Below, piece after piece: positions 51,171 to 58,559 of a stretch of 64,000 bases of DNA (positions are counted from its first letter, which is position 1; every line of letters begins with the position of its first letter). Under the pieces are notes generated by a model that saw nothing but the letters and a program-made list of their open reading frames with translations, did no database searches and was not told where the DNA came from. The stretch is from the NCBI RefSeq assembly GCF_003590835.1, contig NZ_QYUQ01000002.1, forward strand, positions 992,001 to 1,056,000, given 5' to 3'. Source of the DNA: Noviherbaspirillum sedimenti. GTDB lineage: Bacteria > Pseudomonadota > Gammaproteobacteria > Burkholderiales > Burkholderiaceae_D. The position numbers were made by a program, and so were the translations under genes.

Positions 51171-51920
51171 CTACCCCTGCGGGCTGTAGGTCATCTGGGC
51201 GCAGTATTGCGCGAGATTGTCCGGCAAATTGGGCGGGCAGACGCCGCACAGGCGGTTGCCGGGCACGGCATGATCGATGAACTTCGGATAAGGCAAGTTG
51301 AGACTGGCCATGATCTCGCGGAATTGTTCCAGTGTCTTGTCTTCGCCCAGCCGCGGATTGCGCTGCTTTTCCTGCATGATCGTCGACACCCGCCGGCCCT
51401 GGTAATCGTGCGCCGGATAGACCAGGCAGTCATCCGGCAGGCTGAACAGCTTTTCCCGCACGCTGCGGAACAAGGCGTCGGCATCGCCATTCTGGAAGTC
51501 GGTGCGGCCGCACCCTTCGATGAGCAAGGCATCACCGGTCAACACCCGGTCGCCGAGCAGATAGGCAAAATGCCCATCGGTATGGCCAGGCGTATGCAGC
51601 GGCTGCAGCACCAGGCTGCCGACCTGGAACGGCCTGCCCTCTTCCACGCCGACGTCGGTGCATGGCAGGCGGTCAAACGCCGGGCCGGCAATCTTGCTGC
51701 CGACCCGGATCTTCAGCTCCAGTGCGGCGGTGATATGGTCGGCATGGATATGTGTATCCAGGCTATAGGCCAGGGTGAGTCCCAGGTGCTGGAGTTCCGC
51801 CAGATCGCGCGCCATGGTTGGCACCACCGGGTCGACCAGGATCGCCTGGCCGCTTTCTTCACAGCCAAGCAGGTAAGTATAGGTACTGGAAAGCGGTTCA
51901 AACAGCTGGCGAAAAATCAT
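51171..51920 (-). CDS. Persulfide dioxygenase (ETHE1-like MBL-fold protein)
   Basis: 249 residues. The MBL motif THIHADHIT (HxHxDH) is followed by the third His in HTPGHTDGH, the bridging Asp in LLGDRVLTGDALL and the His in VYPAHDYQGR. This complement binds a single iron in ETHE1-type persulfide dioxygenases, which oxidise glutathione persulfide. It heads an operon with the GH65 fusion and USP. The 290 bp upstream (51921-52210) hold no gene. Confidence 0.87.
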   Translation of the reverse strand: MIFRQLFEPLSSTYTYLLGCEESGQAILVDPVVPTMARDLAELQHLGLTLAYSLDTHIHADHITAALELKIRVGSKIAGPAFDRLPCTDVGVEEGRPFQVGSLVLQPLHTPGHTDGHFAYLLGDRVLTGDALLIEGCGRTDFQNGDADALFRSVREKLFSLPDDCLVYPAHDYQGRRVSTIMQEKQRNPRLGEDKTLEQFREIMASLNLPYPKFIDHAVPGNRLCGVCPPNLPDNLAQYCAQMTYSPQG

Positions 51921-52210
51921 CGTGACTCCTGCAGGCCATCAAAACTGTTGATTCCGCTACGAAATAAATTAACCTGCCGGCGACGGCATGCTTGCGCAAA
52001 TTATGACCCAGGGTCCTTGTCAAAGTTCTATTTATTCCCGGACATCCGTGACACAAAAAACACAATAGCGCGCGTGGGCGGCAGCGCGTTCAGCCGCCGG
52101 GGGTCTGCAGCCGGGCCGGTGCGCATCGAATCCATGAATTCCACTTTCCATTGACTGGCTTTATACTTCCCGACTTACTGTGATTTTCGCCTGACCGGCA
52201 GGACCATTCC

Positions 52211-52555
52211 ATGAGCACCCTTCCCCCATGTCCGCAATGCCATTCCGAATTCACTTATGAGGATGGCGGCCGGTACATTTGTCCCGAATGTGCCCATGAT
52301 TGGTCGGCCCAGGCCGACGCGGCGCCTGCCGCAGAAGGTGCCAAAGTCTTTCGTGATTCCGCCGGGAACGTGCTGCAGGATGGCGATACCGTCACCGTGA
52401 TCAAGGACCTGAAGCTGAAAGGCGCCGGCGGTACTGTCAAGCAAGGCACCAAGGTCAAGAACATCCGCCTGGTCGACAGCGACCATGACATCGACTGCAA
52501 GATCGACGGCTTCGGCGCCATGAGCCTGAAATCGGAATTCGTCAAAAAGGTCTGA
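52211..52555 (+). CDS. yjdM: Zinc-ribbon protein YjdM (PhnA-like)
   Basis: 114 residues. N-terminal zinc ribbon CPQC...CPEC (residues 8-30) and the C-terminal conserved PhnA domain ([63 protein letters not shown]). Despite the historical name it is not part of the phosphonate pathway; its role is unknown. Followed after 13 nt by the next gene. Confidence 0.9.
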   Translation: MSTLPPCPQCHSEFTYEDGGRYICPECAHDWSAQADAAPAAEGAKVFRDSAGNVLQDGDTVTVIKDLKLKGAGGTVKQGTKVKNIRLVDSDHDIDCKIDGFGAMSLKSEFVKKV

Positions 52556-52568
52556 ACCCCTGCACCCC

Positions 52569-52982
52569 ATGTCACCCGCGCTACCCTTTCCGATCCGCAC
52601 CGAGTGCCCGCCTGGCGCCTGCACATGCGAGCGCGAGCGCCTGCTGGAAGACCCGCAGGGCGACACCCGCATCCTGCGGCTGACCCGGGAAGAGGAGAAA
52701 ATACTCCTCGCGCGCCTGGAAAACATCGCCAGCTACGACGATTTGAAACACATGCAGGCGCGCCTGCAGGCGAACCTGGGCATCGTCGTGAGCATTACGC
52801 CCAGCGTCCATGAAGTGCGCACGGTGCGCGGCATCGGCATTCACCTGGCCGAGCAGGCGGGGCTGTGCCGCAAGACGCGGCAAGCGATACCGGCGGCGAT
52901 TCGCCGCTGCCTGGAGAGCAAACCCGAAATCGCCTATGCCATCCTGGATGAGAACGACCTGTTCGGCGGGACAGGCTTCTAG
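52569..52982 (+). CDS. Conserved hypothetical protein with cysteine cluster
   Basis: 137 residues. ECPPGACTCERERLL near the N-terminus is followed by a charged helix pair (LTREEEKILLARLENIASYD, DLKHMQARLQANLGI). The second half (IHLAEQAGLCRKTRQAIPAAIRRCLE) is basic. No known domain. Probably co-transcribed with yjdM. Confidence 0.6.
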   Translation: MSPALPFPIRTECPPGACTCERERLLEDPQGDTRILRLTREEEKILLARLENIASYDDLKHMQARLQANLGIVVSITPSVHEVRTVRGIGIHLAEQAGLCRKTRQAIPAAIRRCLESKPEIAYAILDENDLFGGTGF

Positions 52983-52988
52983 GCAAAC

Positions 52989-53048
52989 CACTTATTGGCT
53001 CACTTAGTTGTTCACTTATTTGCTCACTCATTGGCTCACTTATTTGCT
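52989..53048 (+). repeat. Five tandem 12-bp repeats upstream of the cupin gene
   Basis: CACTTATTGGCT, CACTTAGTTGTT, CACTTATTTGCT, CACTCATTGGCT, CACTTATTTGCT follow one another exactly. They begin 7 bp after the previous stop and end 16 bp before the cupin ATG. The frame remains open through the repeats, so they could encode an N-terminal (LAHL/FAHS) extension from the TTG at 52995. Confidence 0.8.
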
Positions 53049-53063
53049 GCACCCTTTCTGACT

Positions 53064-53726
53064 ATGGACATCAATAGCGATTTCAACAAGCGTGCCGTGC
53101 AAGGCGCGCACGAAGCTGTCTGGACACCTTCGCCCATGCCGGGCGTGGACCGGCGCATGCTGGACCGCGTCGGCGGCGAGACCGGCCGGGCCACCAGCAT
53201 TGTCCGTTATGCGGCCGGCGCGCACTTCGAGCGGCATGCGCATGAAGGCGGCGAAGAGATTTTCGTGCTGCAAGGCGTGTTTTCGGACGAGCACGGCGAC
53301 TACCCTGCAGGCACTTACCTGCGCAATCCGCCGGGCACCAGCCATGCGCCGTTCTCGCGCGACGGCTGCGTTCTATTCGTAAAACTGCGGCAATTCGCCC
53401 CGGATGACACACAGCCGGTGCGCATCAGCACCACGACAACTTCCTGGTATCCGGCCGCCGCGCCCGGGGTGTCGGTCATGCCGCTGCATGAGCACGCCGG
53501 CGTCAACACGGCGCTGGTGCGCTGGGCGCCGAACACGCGCATCAAGACGCACACGCATCTCGGCGGCGAGGAAATCCTGGTGCTGGCCGGGGTTTTCCAG
53601 GATGAAAACGGCGCCTATCCGGCCGGTACGTGGTTGCGCAGCCCGTCCGGCAGCCGGCACACGCCCCGCACAGGCGCGGAAGGCGCCATCCTGTACGTCA
53701 AGATCGGCGGCTTCGGCCGGCAATGA
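53064..53726 (+). CDS. Double-cupin protein (ChrR-like)
   Basis: 220 residues. Two cupin domains: the first has FERHAHEGGEEIFVLQGVFSDE and GTYLRNPPGTSHAP, the second THTHLGGEEILVLAGVFQDENGAYP and GTWLRSPSGSRHTPRT. Each keeps the HxH...E...H metal set. This is the ChrR cupin arrangement, but the N-terminal anti-sigma zinc domain of ChrR is absent and no sigma gene is adjacent. The ATG at 53064 lacks a good SD. Confidence 0.8.
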   Translation: MDINSDFNKRAVQGAHEAVWTPSPMPGVDRRMLDRVGGETGRATSIVRYAAGAHFERHAHEGGEEIFVLQGVFSDEHGDYPAGTYLRNPPGTSHAPFSRDGCVLFVKLRQFAPDDTQPVRISTTTTSWYPAAAPGVSVMPLHEHAGVNTALVRWAPNTRIKTHTHLGGEEILVLAGVFQDENGAYPAGTWLRSPSGSRHTPRTGAEGAILYVKIGGFGRQ

Positions 53727-53733
53727 ACGTTGA

Positions 53734-54201
53734 TCACGGCACCACCGAATGCACGCGCTTGAGGCAACGCAGGGCGAAGGTGGAACGGCTGTTGCGGATG
53801 CCGGGAAGCTTGTACAGCTTTTGCCGCAGGAAGCGTTCATAGCCCTCGGTGCCGGCAACCGCCACCTTGATCAGGTAATCGTACTCCCCCGTGAGCAGAT
53901 AAGCCTCCATCACTTCCGGCAGCTCTGCCAGGGCAGCGCCGAAGCGCTGAAAAATCTCGTCATCATGACGCTCCAGCGTCACCTCGATGATGACCGTATC
54001 CGGCATGCCCAGCGCCTTTTGGTCGAGAATGGCAACGTACTCGGTAATGATGCCGGCGTTTTCCAGCGCCCTCACCCGATTCCAGCACGGCGTCGGCGAC
54101 AGATTGACGCGTTCGGCCAGCTTCTGGTTGCTGATGCGGGCGTCATGGCACAGTTCCCGCAGGATTTTGCGGTCGATCTCATCCAGTTGTGCTTCTTTCA
54201 T
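53734..54201 (-). CDS. Lrp/AsnC family transcriptional regulator
   Basis: 155 residues. N-terminal HTH (DEIDRKILRELCHDARISNQ, KLAERVNLSPTPCWNRVRAL) and C-terminal RAM ligand-binding domain (VMEAYLLTGEYDYLIKVAVAG). SD AAGGAA precedes the ATG. It is divergent from an EamA-type exporter across 240 bp of AT-rich sequence, the usual arrangement for an amino-acid-responsive regulator and its export target. Confidence 0.92.
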   Translation of the reverse strand: MKEAQLDEIDRKILRELCHDARISNQKLAERVNLSPTPCWNRVRALENAGIITEYVAILDQKALGMPDTVIIEVTLERHDDEIFQRFGAALAELPEVMEAYLLTGEYDYLIKVAVAGTEGYERFLRQKLYKLPGIRNSRSTFALRCLKRVHSVVP

Positions 54202-54443
54202 GCCAGCGATTCCTTTGCCAGGATTGGTAATTCAAAGAAAGATTATCCATTATAAATAATTTACACAAAATATCCTTCCACCAATGACCGGATTAAGTTA
54301 AATAAACGAAAGCACATTTTGCAACGGACGCAGTAAGATTTTCCTGTGCTTACAAGGCACAAACTGGCCTGCACTCCACCGCTTCCCTGACCCAGGGAAA
54401 GCGGGGATGCCCAGGCTCTCGAAAATCTGTTGAGGAGTGCGTC

Positions 54444-55379
54444 GTGTCGGTAGCAATTGCACGTACGGCAGCCGGTTACAGGGGCGATCCCTTTGTTGCC
54501 GAACTGTCGCTGATGTTGATCACGCCTGCGTTATTCGCAGCGAATATGGTGGCGGCACGCTGGGCGCAAGGCGCCGCCATCCCCCCGCTCTTCCTTGCCT
54601 TCGGACGATGGGCCCTGGCATTCCTGCTAATCCTGCCGTTTGTGGCGCCGCGCCTGTGGGCCTGGCGCCAGGTGCTGATGGCCAACTGGGCGCGCCTGCT
54701 CCTGCTGGCCGGTCTCGGCATGGGGGTGGCTGTGGCGCCGCAGTATATCGGCGCGCACAACACCAGCGCGGCCAACGTCGCGCTCATCTTTGCCGTGTGC
54801 CCGGTGCTGATCGCCCTGATCGAGACGATCGTGTGGCGGGCGCCGCTGCAGATGCGGCAGGCCGTTGGCATGTTGCTGGCCATCGCCGGTGTGCTGGTCG
54901 TGGTGACCAGGGGCGAGGGTTTTACTGGCGGCGCGCTGGCGTTCGGCCAGGGTGACTTGTGGGTGCTGCTTGCCGCGTGCGGCTGGGCGCTGTATACGGT
55001 TTTCGGCAAGCGCCACCCGCTGCCCCGCCTGCCGGGAACGGTGCGCCTGGCGGCCCTGATCGGCGGCGGCGCCTTGGTACTGGCGCCGTTCGCACTACTG
55101 GAAAGCGCCAGCGGCGTGGTGCCCGATTTCGGCGATGGCCGGCTCTATGCGGCGCTGTGCTTTCTAGCCATCGTTCCAAGCCTGGGCGCCTATTACTGCT
55201 ATGACCGCCTGGTCGGTGTTGCCGGTGCTGCCGGCGCCGGCGTGTCCATGTACATGGTGCCGCTGTATGCGGCGCTGGCGGCATGGCCGCTGCTGGGCGA
55301 AGCGCCGCAGGTCTTTCACCTTGCCGGTTTCGGCCTGATTTTGGCCGGGGTGCTGTTGTCGGGGATGAAGAAGGCCTGA
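54444..55379 (+). CDS. EamA/DMT family exporter
   Basis: 311 residues, GTG start with SD GAGGAG. Ten transmembrane helices in two EamA repeats; the first contains MLITPALFAANMVAARWAQG and PPLFLAFGRWALAFLLIL, the second LWVLLAACGWALYTVFGKR and LAIVPSLGAYYCYDRLVGVAGA. Members export amino acids or metabolites. Its divergence from the Lrp gene suggests Lrp-dependent expression. Confidence 0.88.
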   Translation: MSVAIARTAAGYRGDPFVAELSLMLITPALFAANMVAARWAQGAAIPPLFLAFGRWALAFLLILPFVAPRLWAWRQVLMANWARLLLLAGLGMGVAVAPQYIGAHNTSAANVALIFAVCPVLIALIETIVWRAPLQMRQAVGMLLAIAGVLVVVTRGEGFTGGALAFGQGDLWVLLAACGWALYTVFGKRHPLPRLPGTVRLAALIGGGALVLAPFALLESASGVVPDFGDGRLYAALCFLAIVPSLGAYYCYDRLVGVAGAAGAGVSMYMVPLYAALAAWPLLGEAPQVFHLAGFGLILAGVLLSGMKKA

Positions 55380-55428
55380 CTAAGCCAACAAATGATGCCC
55401 CGCTCGTCGGCCATGTCATAAAATATTT

Positions 55429-55541
55429 CGCCAACAAATTCGCCAAAAACTTCATAAGTGCTTGTTTTTAAATTTATTTCAATACAAATAAAATTGATTT
55501 AATATTCGCCAAATAATCCGCCATTTTAAGCAATCCGCCAA
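55429..55541. repeat. Iterated TTCGCCAA/TCCGCCAA motif upstream of the BtuF-like gene
   Basis: CGCCAA or CGCCA occurs at 55429, 55441, 55507, 55519 and 55536. Two pairs are exactly 12 bp apart, and all sit in AT-rich DNA. This looks like a multi-site operator or degenerate direct repeat. Confidence 0.5.
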
Positions 55542-55609
55542 GCAATCCGTTTGAGGATAGCGTTCTGGGCTAATATTGCGCAGAAAATATCACCGATAGA
55601 AATGACTTA

Positions 55610-56446
55610 ATGATGAATTGGCGTGAAGCGCGAAAAGGCGACCAGGATAACGGTCCGCAAAGAATAGTCTGTCTTACCGAGGAAACCACCGAGTGGTTAT
55701 ATTTGCTTGGTCAGGAACATCGCATTGTCGGCATATCCGGCTATACGGTACGTCCCCGCCGCGCCCGCGAGGAAAAGCCGAAAGTCAGCGCTTTCCTGAG
55801 TGCGAAAATCGATAAAATTCTCGCGCTCAATCCGGATTGCGTGTTTGGGTTTTCGGATTTACAGGCCGATATCGCCGCCGCACTGATTCGTCAGGGTATC
55901 CAGGTCACCGTATTCAATCAACGCAGCGTCGACGAGATTTTTTCAGTGCTGTACCAGATCGCCGCAATCGTCGGCTGCAGCGATTCAGGCACTGAATTAC
56001 TGTCGCGCTTGCGCATGCAGCTACTGGAAATCGAACAGGCAGCGTCCCGTTTGCCACGGCGGCCGCGCATTTACTTTGAAGAGTGGGACGAGCCGCATAT
56101 CAGCGCCATTCGATGGGTGTCGGAACTCCTCACGATCGCCGGCGGCGATAACTGCTTTGCCGAACTCTCGACAGAGAGCCTGGGTGCCAAGCGCATCATC
56201 GCGGATGGCGCCGAGATCATTCGCCGCAATCCCGATATCATCATTGGATCGTGGTGCGGGAAAAAATTCAGGCCGGAACTCGTGGCGGCACGGCCCGGCT
56301 GGTCGGCGATCAATGCGGTTCGCGACAAGCAGCTATTCGAAATCAAGTCCGCCGACATACTTCAGCCTGGTCCGGCAGCGCTGACTGACGGGGTTGCGCA
56401 GTTGCACCGGATCGTTATGGACTGGAGCGCGCGGCACGGCCAATAA
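55610..56446 (+). CDS. BtuF-like periplasmic-binding-fold protein without signal peptide
   Basis: 278 residues. RIVCLTEETTEWLYLLGQEHRIVGIS, KVSAFLSAKIDKILALNPDCVFGFSDLQ and PDIIIGSWCGKKFRPELVAARPGW are the typical blocks of cobalamin/Fe-siderophore binding proteins (BtuF-like, TroA helical-backbone fold). There is no signal peptide, and no permease or ATPase genes lie nearby. It may be a cytoplasmic cobalamin-binding orphan, as is common in proteobacteria. Confidence 0.82.
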   Translation: MMNWREARKGDQDNGPQRIVCLTEETTEWLYLLGQEHRIVGISGYTVRPRRAREEKPKVSAFLSAKIDKILALNPDCVFGFSDLQADIAAALIRQGIQVTVFNQRSVDEIFSVLYQIAAIVGCSDSGTELLSRLRMQLLEIEQAASRLPRRPRIYFEEWDEPHISAIRWVSELLTIAGGDNCFAELSTESLGAKRIIADGAEIIRRNPDIIIGSWCGKKFRPELVAARPGWSAINAVRDKQLFEIKSADILQPGPAALTDGVAQLHRIVMDWSARHGQ

Positions 56447-56576
56447 CGCAACTTCGCCACGCCTTGATGGCCGCGTCGTGCGGGCAGTTCCGGGCGAATT
56501 CACAAGAATTTTCTACTGCGGTCTGTGCGGTGGCACAAGAAAGAAGCCTGACCTGAGCGACGGCCAAAGTCATCCG

Positions 56577-57122
56577 TCACGAGACCTGAAAGCGGAGTTC
56601 TCCTGTCGCCACCAACATCACGGCGGCGAACACGACGAACAATGCAGGCCCGCCGAACTTGTCGACGATACCCGGCGTGGTCCCCAGAAAGAGGATCCCG
56701 AAGATGCCGATGACCAGGCCCGCATAGGCGAACACCCGGTGCGGATTGGCAGCGTGCCCGATGGTGCCGTGCGCGAAACTGAGCGCCATACCTGTGGCCA
56801 TGCCACCCACAAAATGCAGACCGGCGAGAACCGGGAATGCCGTGCTCTGCGAAGACAGCGCAAAGGCCAGCGCCGCGATACCGAATCCGCAGGCAGCCGC
56901 GCACCTGGCGTTTCCCTTGGTGAAGCCCGAAGCAAAGAATACACTGGCCAGGGCGGCACCAACCAGGAAGAGTGTCGCCAGGCCACCGGCCTGTTGCGGA
57001 TCGAAGCGGTATTGCGAGACCAGCGTTCCGACCCAGACCGGAAGCGCAACCAGGTCGAGCATCCCGGCACAATGCGCCACCATCAGCGCGAATATTCCTC
57101 GTTTGTTCTCTGTTGTTGGCAT
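56577..57122 (-). pseudogene. MFS transporter, N-terminal half only
   Basis: 181 residues with six hydrophobic helices (FALMVAHCAGMLDLVALPVWVG, GGLATLFLVGAALASVFFASG, AACGFGIAALAFALSSQ, ...LFVVFAAVMLVATGELRF). Full MFS proteins have twelve. The frame stops after the sixth helix and the 130 bp to the next gene contain no continuation that I can recognise. It is either a truncated gene or an unusual half-transporter. A GIVDKFG-like cytoplasmic loop is present but the usual RxxxR motif is weak. Confidence 0.6.
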
Positions 57123-57315
57123 ACCTGTCGTTCTTTATAATATTGGCTGACGTGACGACTGCGACGTGATGCTGAAATTTCCGTCGCGCTTGAGCCGATC
57201 CATGCATGCAGCGGTCTCTCCTTGCATGCAATGGGCTCGCAGTTGCTTGTATTCTTAAAACGGTTTCAAGTTAGCAGACAACGCTGTTTGGACATAGTCG
57301 ATGGCCAAGAACTCA

Positions 57316-57336
57316 GCTATCTATAAAATAGATAGC
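57316..57336. promoter_or_regulatory. Perfect inverted repeat upstream of the DUF1993 gene
   Basis: GCTATCTA-TAAAA-TAGATAGC, 8-bp arms with a 5-nt loop, lies about 80 bp before the ATG at 57414. The A/T-rich loop resembles a -10 region, so it is a plausible operator overlapping a promoter. Confidence 0.5.
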
Positions 57337-57413
57337 TTGTCGCTTCACGCCAGGATGAATTGACATCCAACTCTGCTATATTCCCTGGCATTCATACCAA
57401 CCAAGGAACGACC

Positions 57414-57923
57414 ATGACTAGCCCGATCTATACCCACTCCGTCCCCGTCTTCAAGCAAATGCTGACGGCCCTGAAAGCCATACTGGCGCAGGCAGACGCC
57501 CATGCCGCCGCCAAGTCGATCGAGCCAGACGCACTATTGCAGGCACGCCTGTCTCCGGATATGTTTCCGTTGGTCAAGCAGGTGCAGATTGCTGCCGATT
57601 TTGCGCGCGGAATCTCGGCACGCCTGGCCAGTGCTGAAGTGCCCGCCCATGAAGGCAAGGAAAAGAGCTTTGCCGACCTGGACGCCCTGTTGGCCCAGAC
57701 GCTGGCTTTTCTGGATAGCGTGAACGCATCACAATTTGAAGGCAGCGAAACCAGGGAAATCGTCTTGCGTCCAGGGACGCCAAAAGAAAAGAAACTGAGC
57801 GGTCAGGCCTATCTGGCCAACTACGGCTTGCCGCAATTTTTCTTTCATGTCACTACCGCCTACGCCATCTTGCGCCACAACGGGCTGGCCATCGGCAAGC
57901 GTGATTACATGGGGGCGTATTGA
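57414..57923 (+). CDS. DUF1993 family protein
   Basis: 169 residues from the ATG at 57414 (SD AAGGAACG). Conserved blocks are YTHSVPVFKQMLTALKAILAQ, LLQARLSPDMFPLVKQVQIA, and the end LPQFFFHVTTAYAILRHNGL with the final GKRDYMGAY. DUF1993 has a DinB-like four-helix bundle. The function is unknown. The following thioesterase starts 2 nt after its stop. Confidence 0.9.
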   Translation: MTSPIYTHSVPVFKQMLTALKAILAQADAHAAAKSIEPDALLQARLSPDMFPLVKQVQIAADFARGISARLASAEVPAHEGKEKSFADLDALLAQTLAFLDSVNASQFEGSETREIVLRPGTPKEKKLSGQAYLANYGLPQFFFHVTTAYAILRHNGLAIGKRDYMGAY

Positions 57924-57925
57924 CC

Positions 57926-58369
57926 ATGCCGCGTCTGGCCAATCCTGATTTCGCCGAATGCGTCACTGCCAGTTTCGACAAGCAAAGCGCAATGCATCTG
58001 ATTCGGGCCACGTTGCCTGTTATCGAACAGGGGCGCACCGAAATCCATGTGCCGCACTGGGACGGCATAGAGCAGCAGCATGGCTTCGTGCATGGCGGTG
58101 TCGTGGGGATGATTGCTGATTCAGCCGCCGGTTATGCGGCAATGACCATGGTACCTGCCAGTGCTTCAGTATTGACCGTGGAATACAAGATGAACCTTGT
58201 TGCACCTGCGGATGGTGAGAAGCTCATAGCCCGGGGCGAGGTTATCCGCCCCGGCAGGACCTTGATTGTGACCAAGGCTGAGGTATTCGCCGTCAAGGAT
58301 GGCAAGGAAACTCTTTGCGCCCTCATGCAGCAGACCATTATGGTCATGCATGGAAAGACAGAGAAGTAG
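57926..58369 (+). CDS. PaaI-type hotdog thioesterase
   Basis: 147 residues. Hotdog-fold signature QQHGFVHGGVVGMIADSAAGYAA, with the HGG loop and catalytic acidic residue in the following helix, then VLTVEYKMNLVAPADGEKLI. It hydrolyses acyl-CoA; the substrate is unknown. Probably cotranscribed with the DUF1993 gene. Confidence 0.87.
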   Translation: MPRLANPDFAECVTASFDKQSAMHLIRATLPVIEQGRTEIHVPHWDGIEQQHGFVHGGVVGMIADSAAGYAAMTMVPASASVLTVEYKMNLVAPADGEKLIARGEVIRPGRTLIVTKAEVFAVKDGKETLCALMQQTIMVMHGKTEK

Positions 58370-58559
58370 TGCCTGCTTTGGGGCTCAAAGCAGACGTTTG
58401 CCAATTTGGAGGGGCCCTCGATCTGTCCTTCGTATCTGACCATCAACGCTGGCGACATCAACACTGATGCACGCCGGCACAGATGGTCGCTCTGGTATCG
58501 AACATAGGTTTGTGCTGGGGGATGAACGGGATCATCACATCCAGCCATGACTTGTAACC

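Noticed and set aside
48195..52154. A 1319-codon open frame on the plus strand
   Set aside because: It lies wholly antisense to the HAD-GH65 fusion, USP and dioxygenase genes, has no SD or recognisable domain, and is explained by high GC with few stops.
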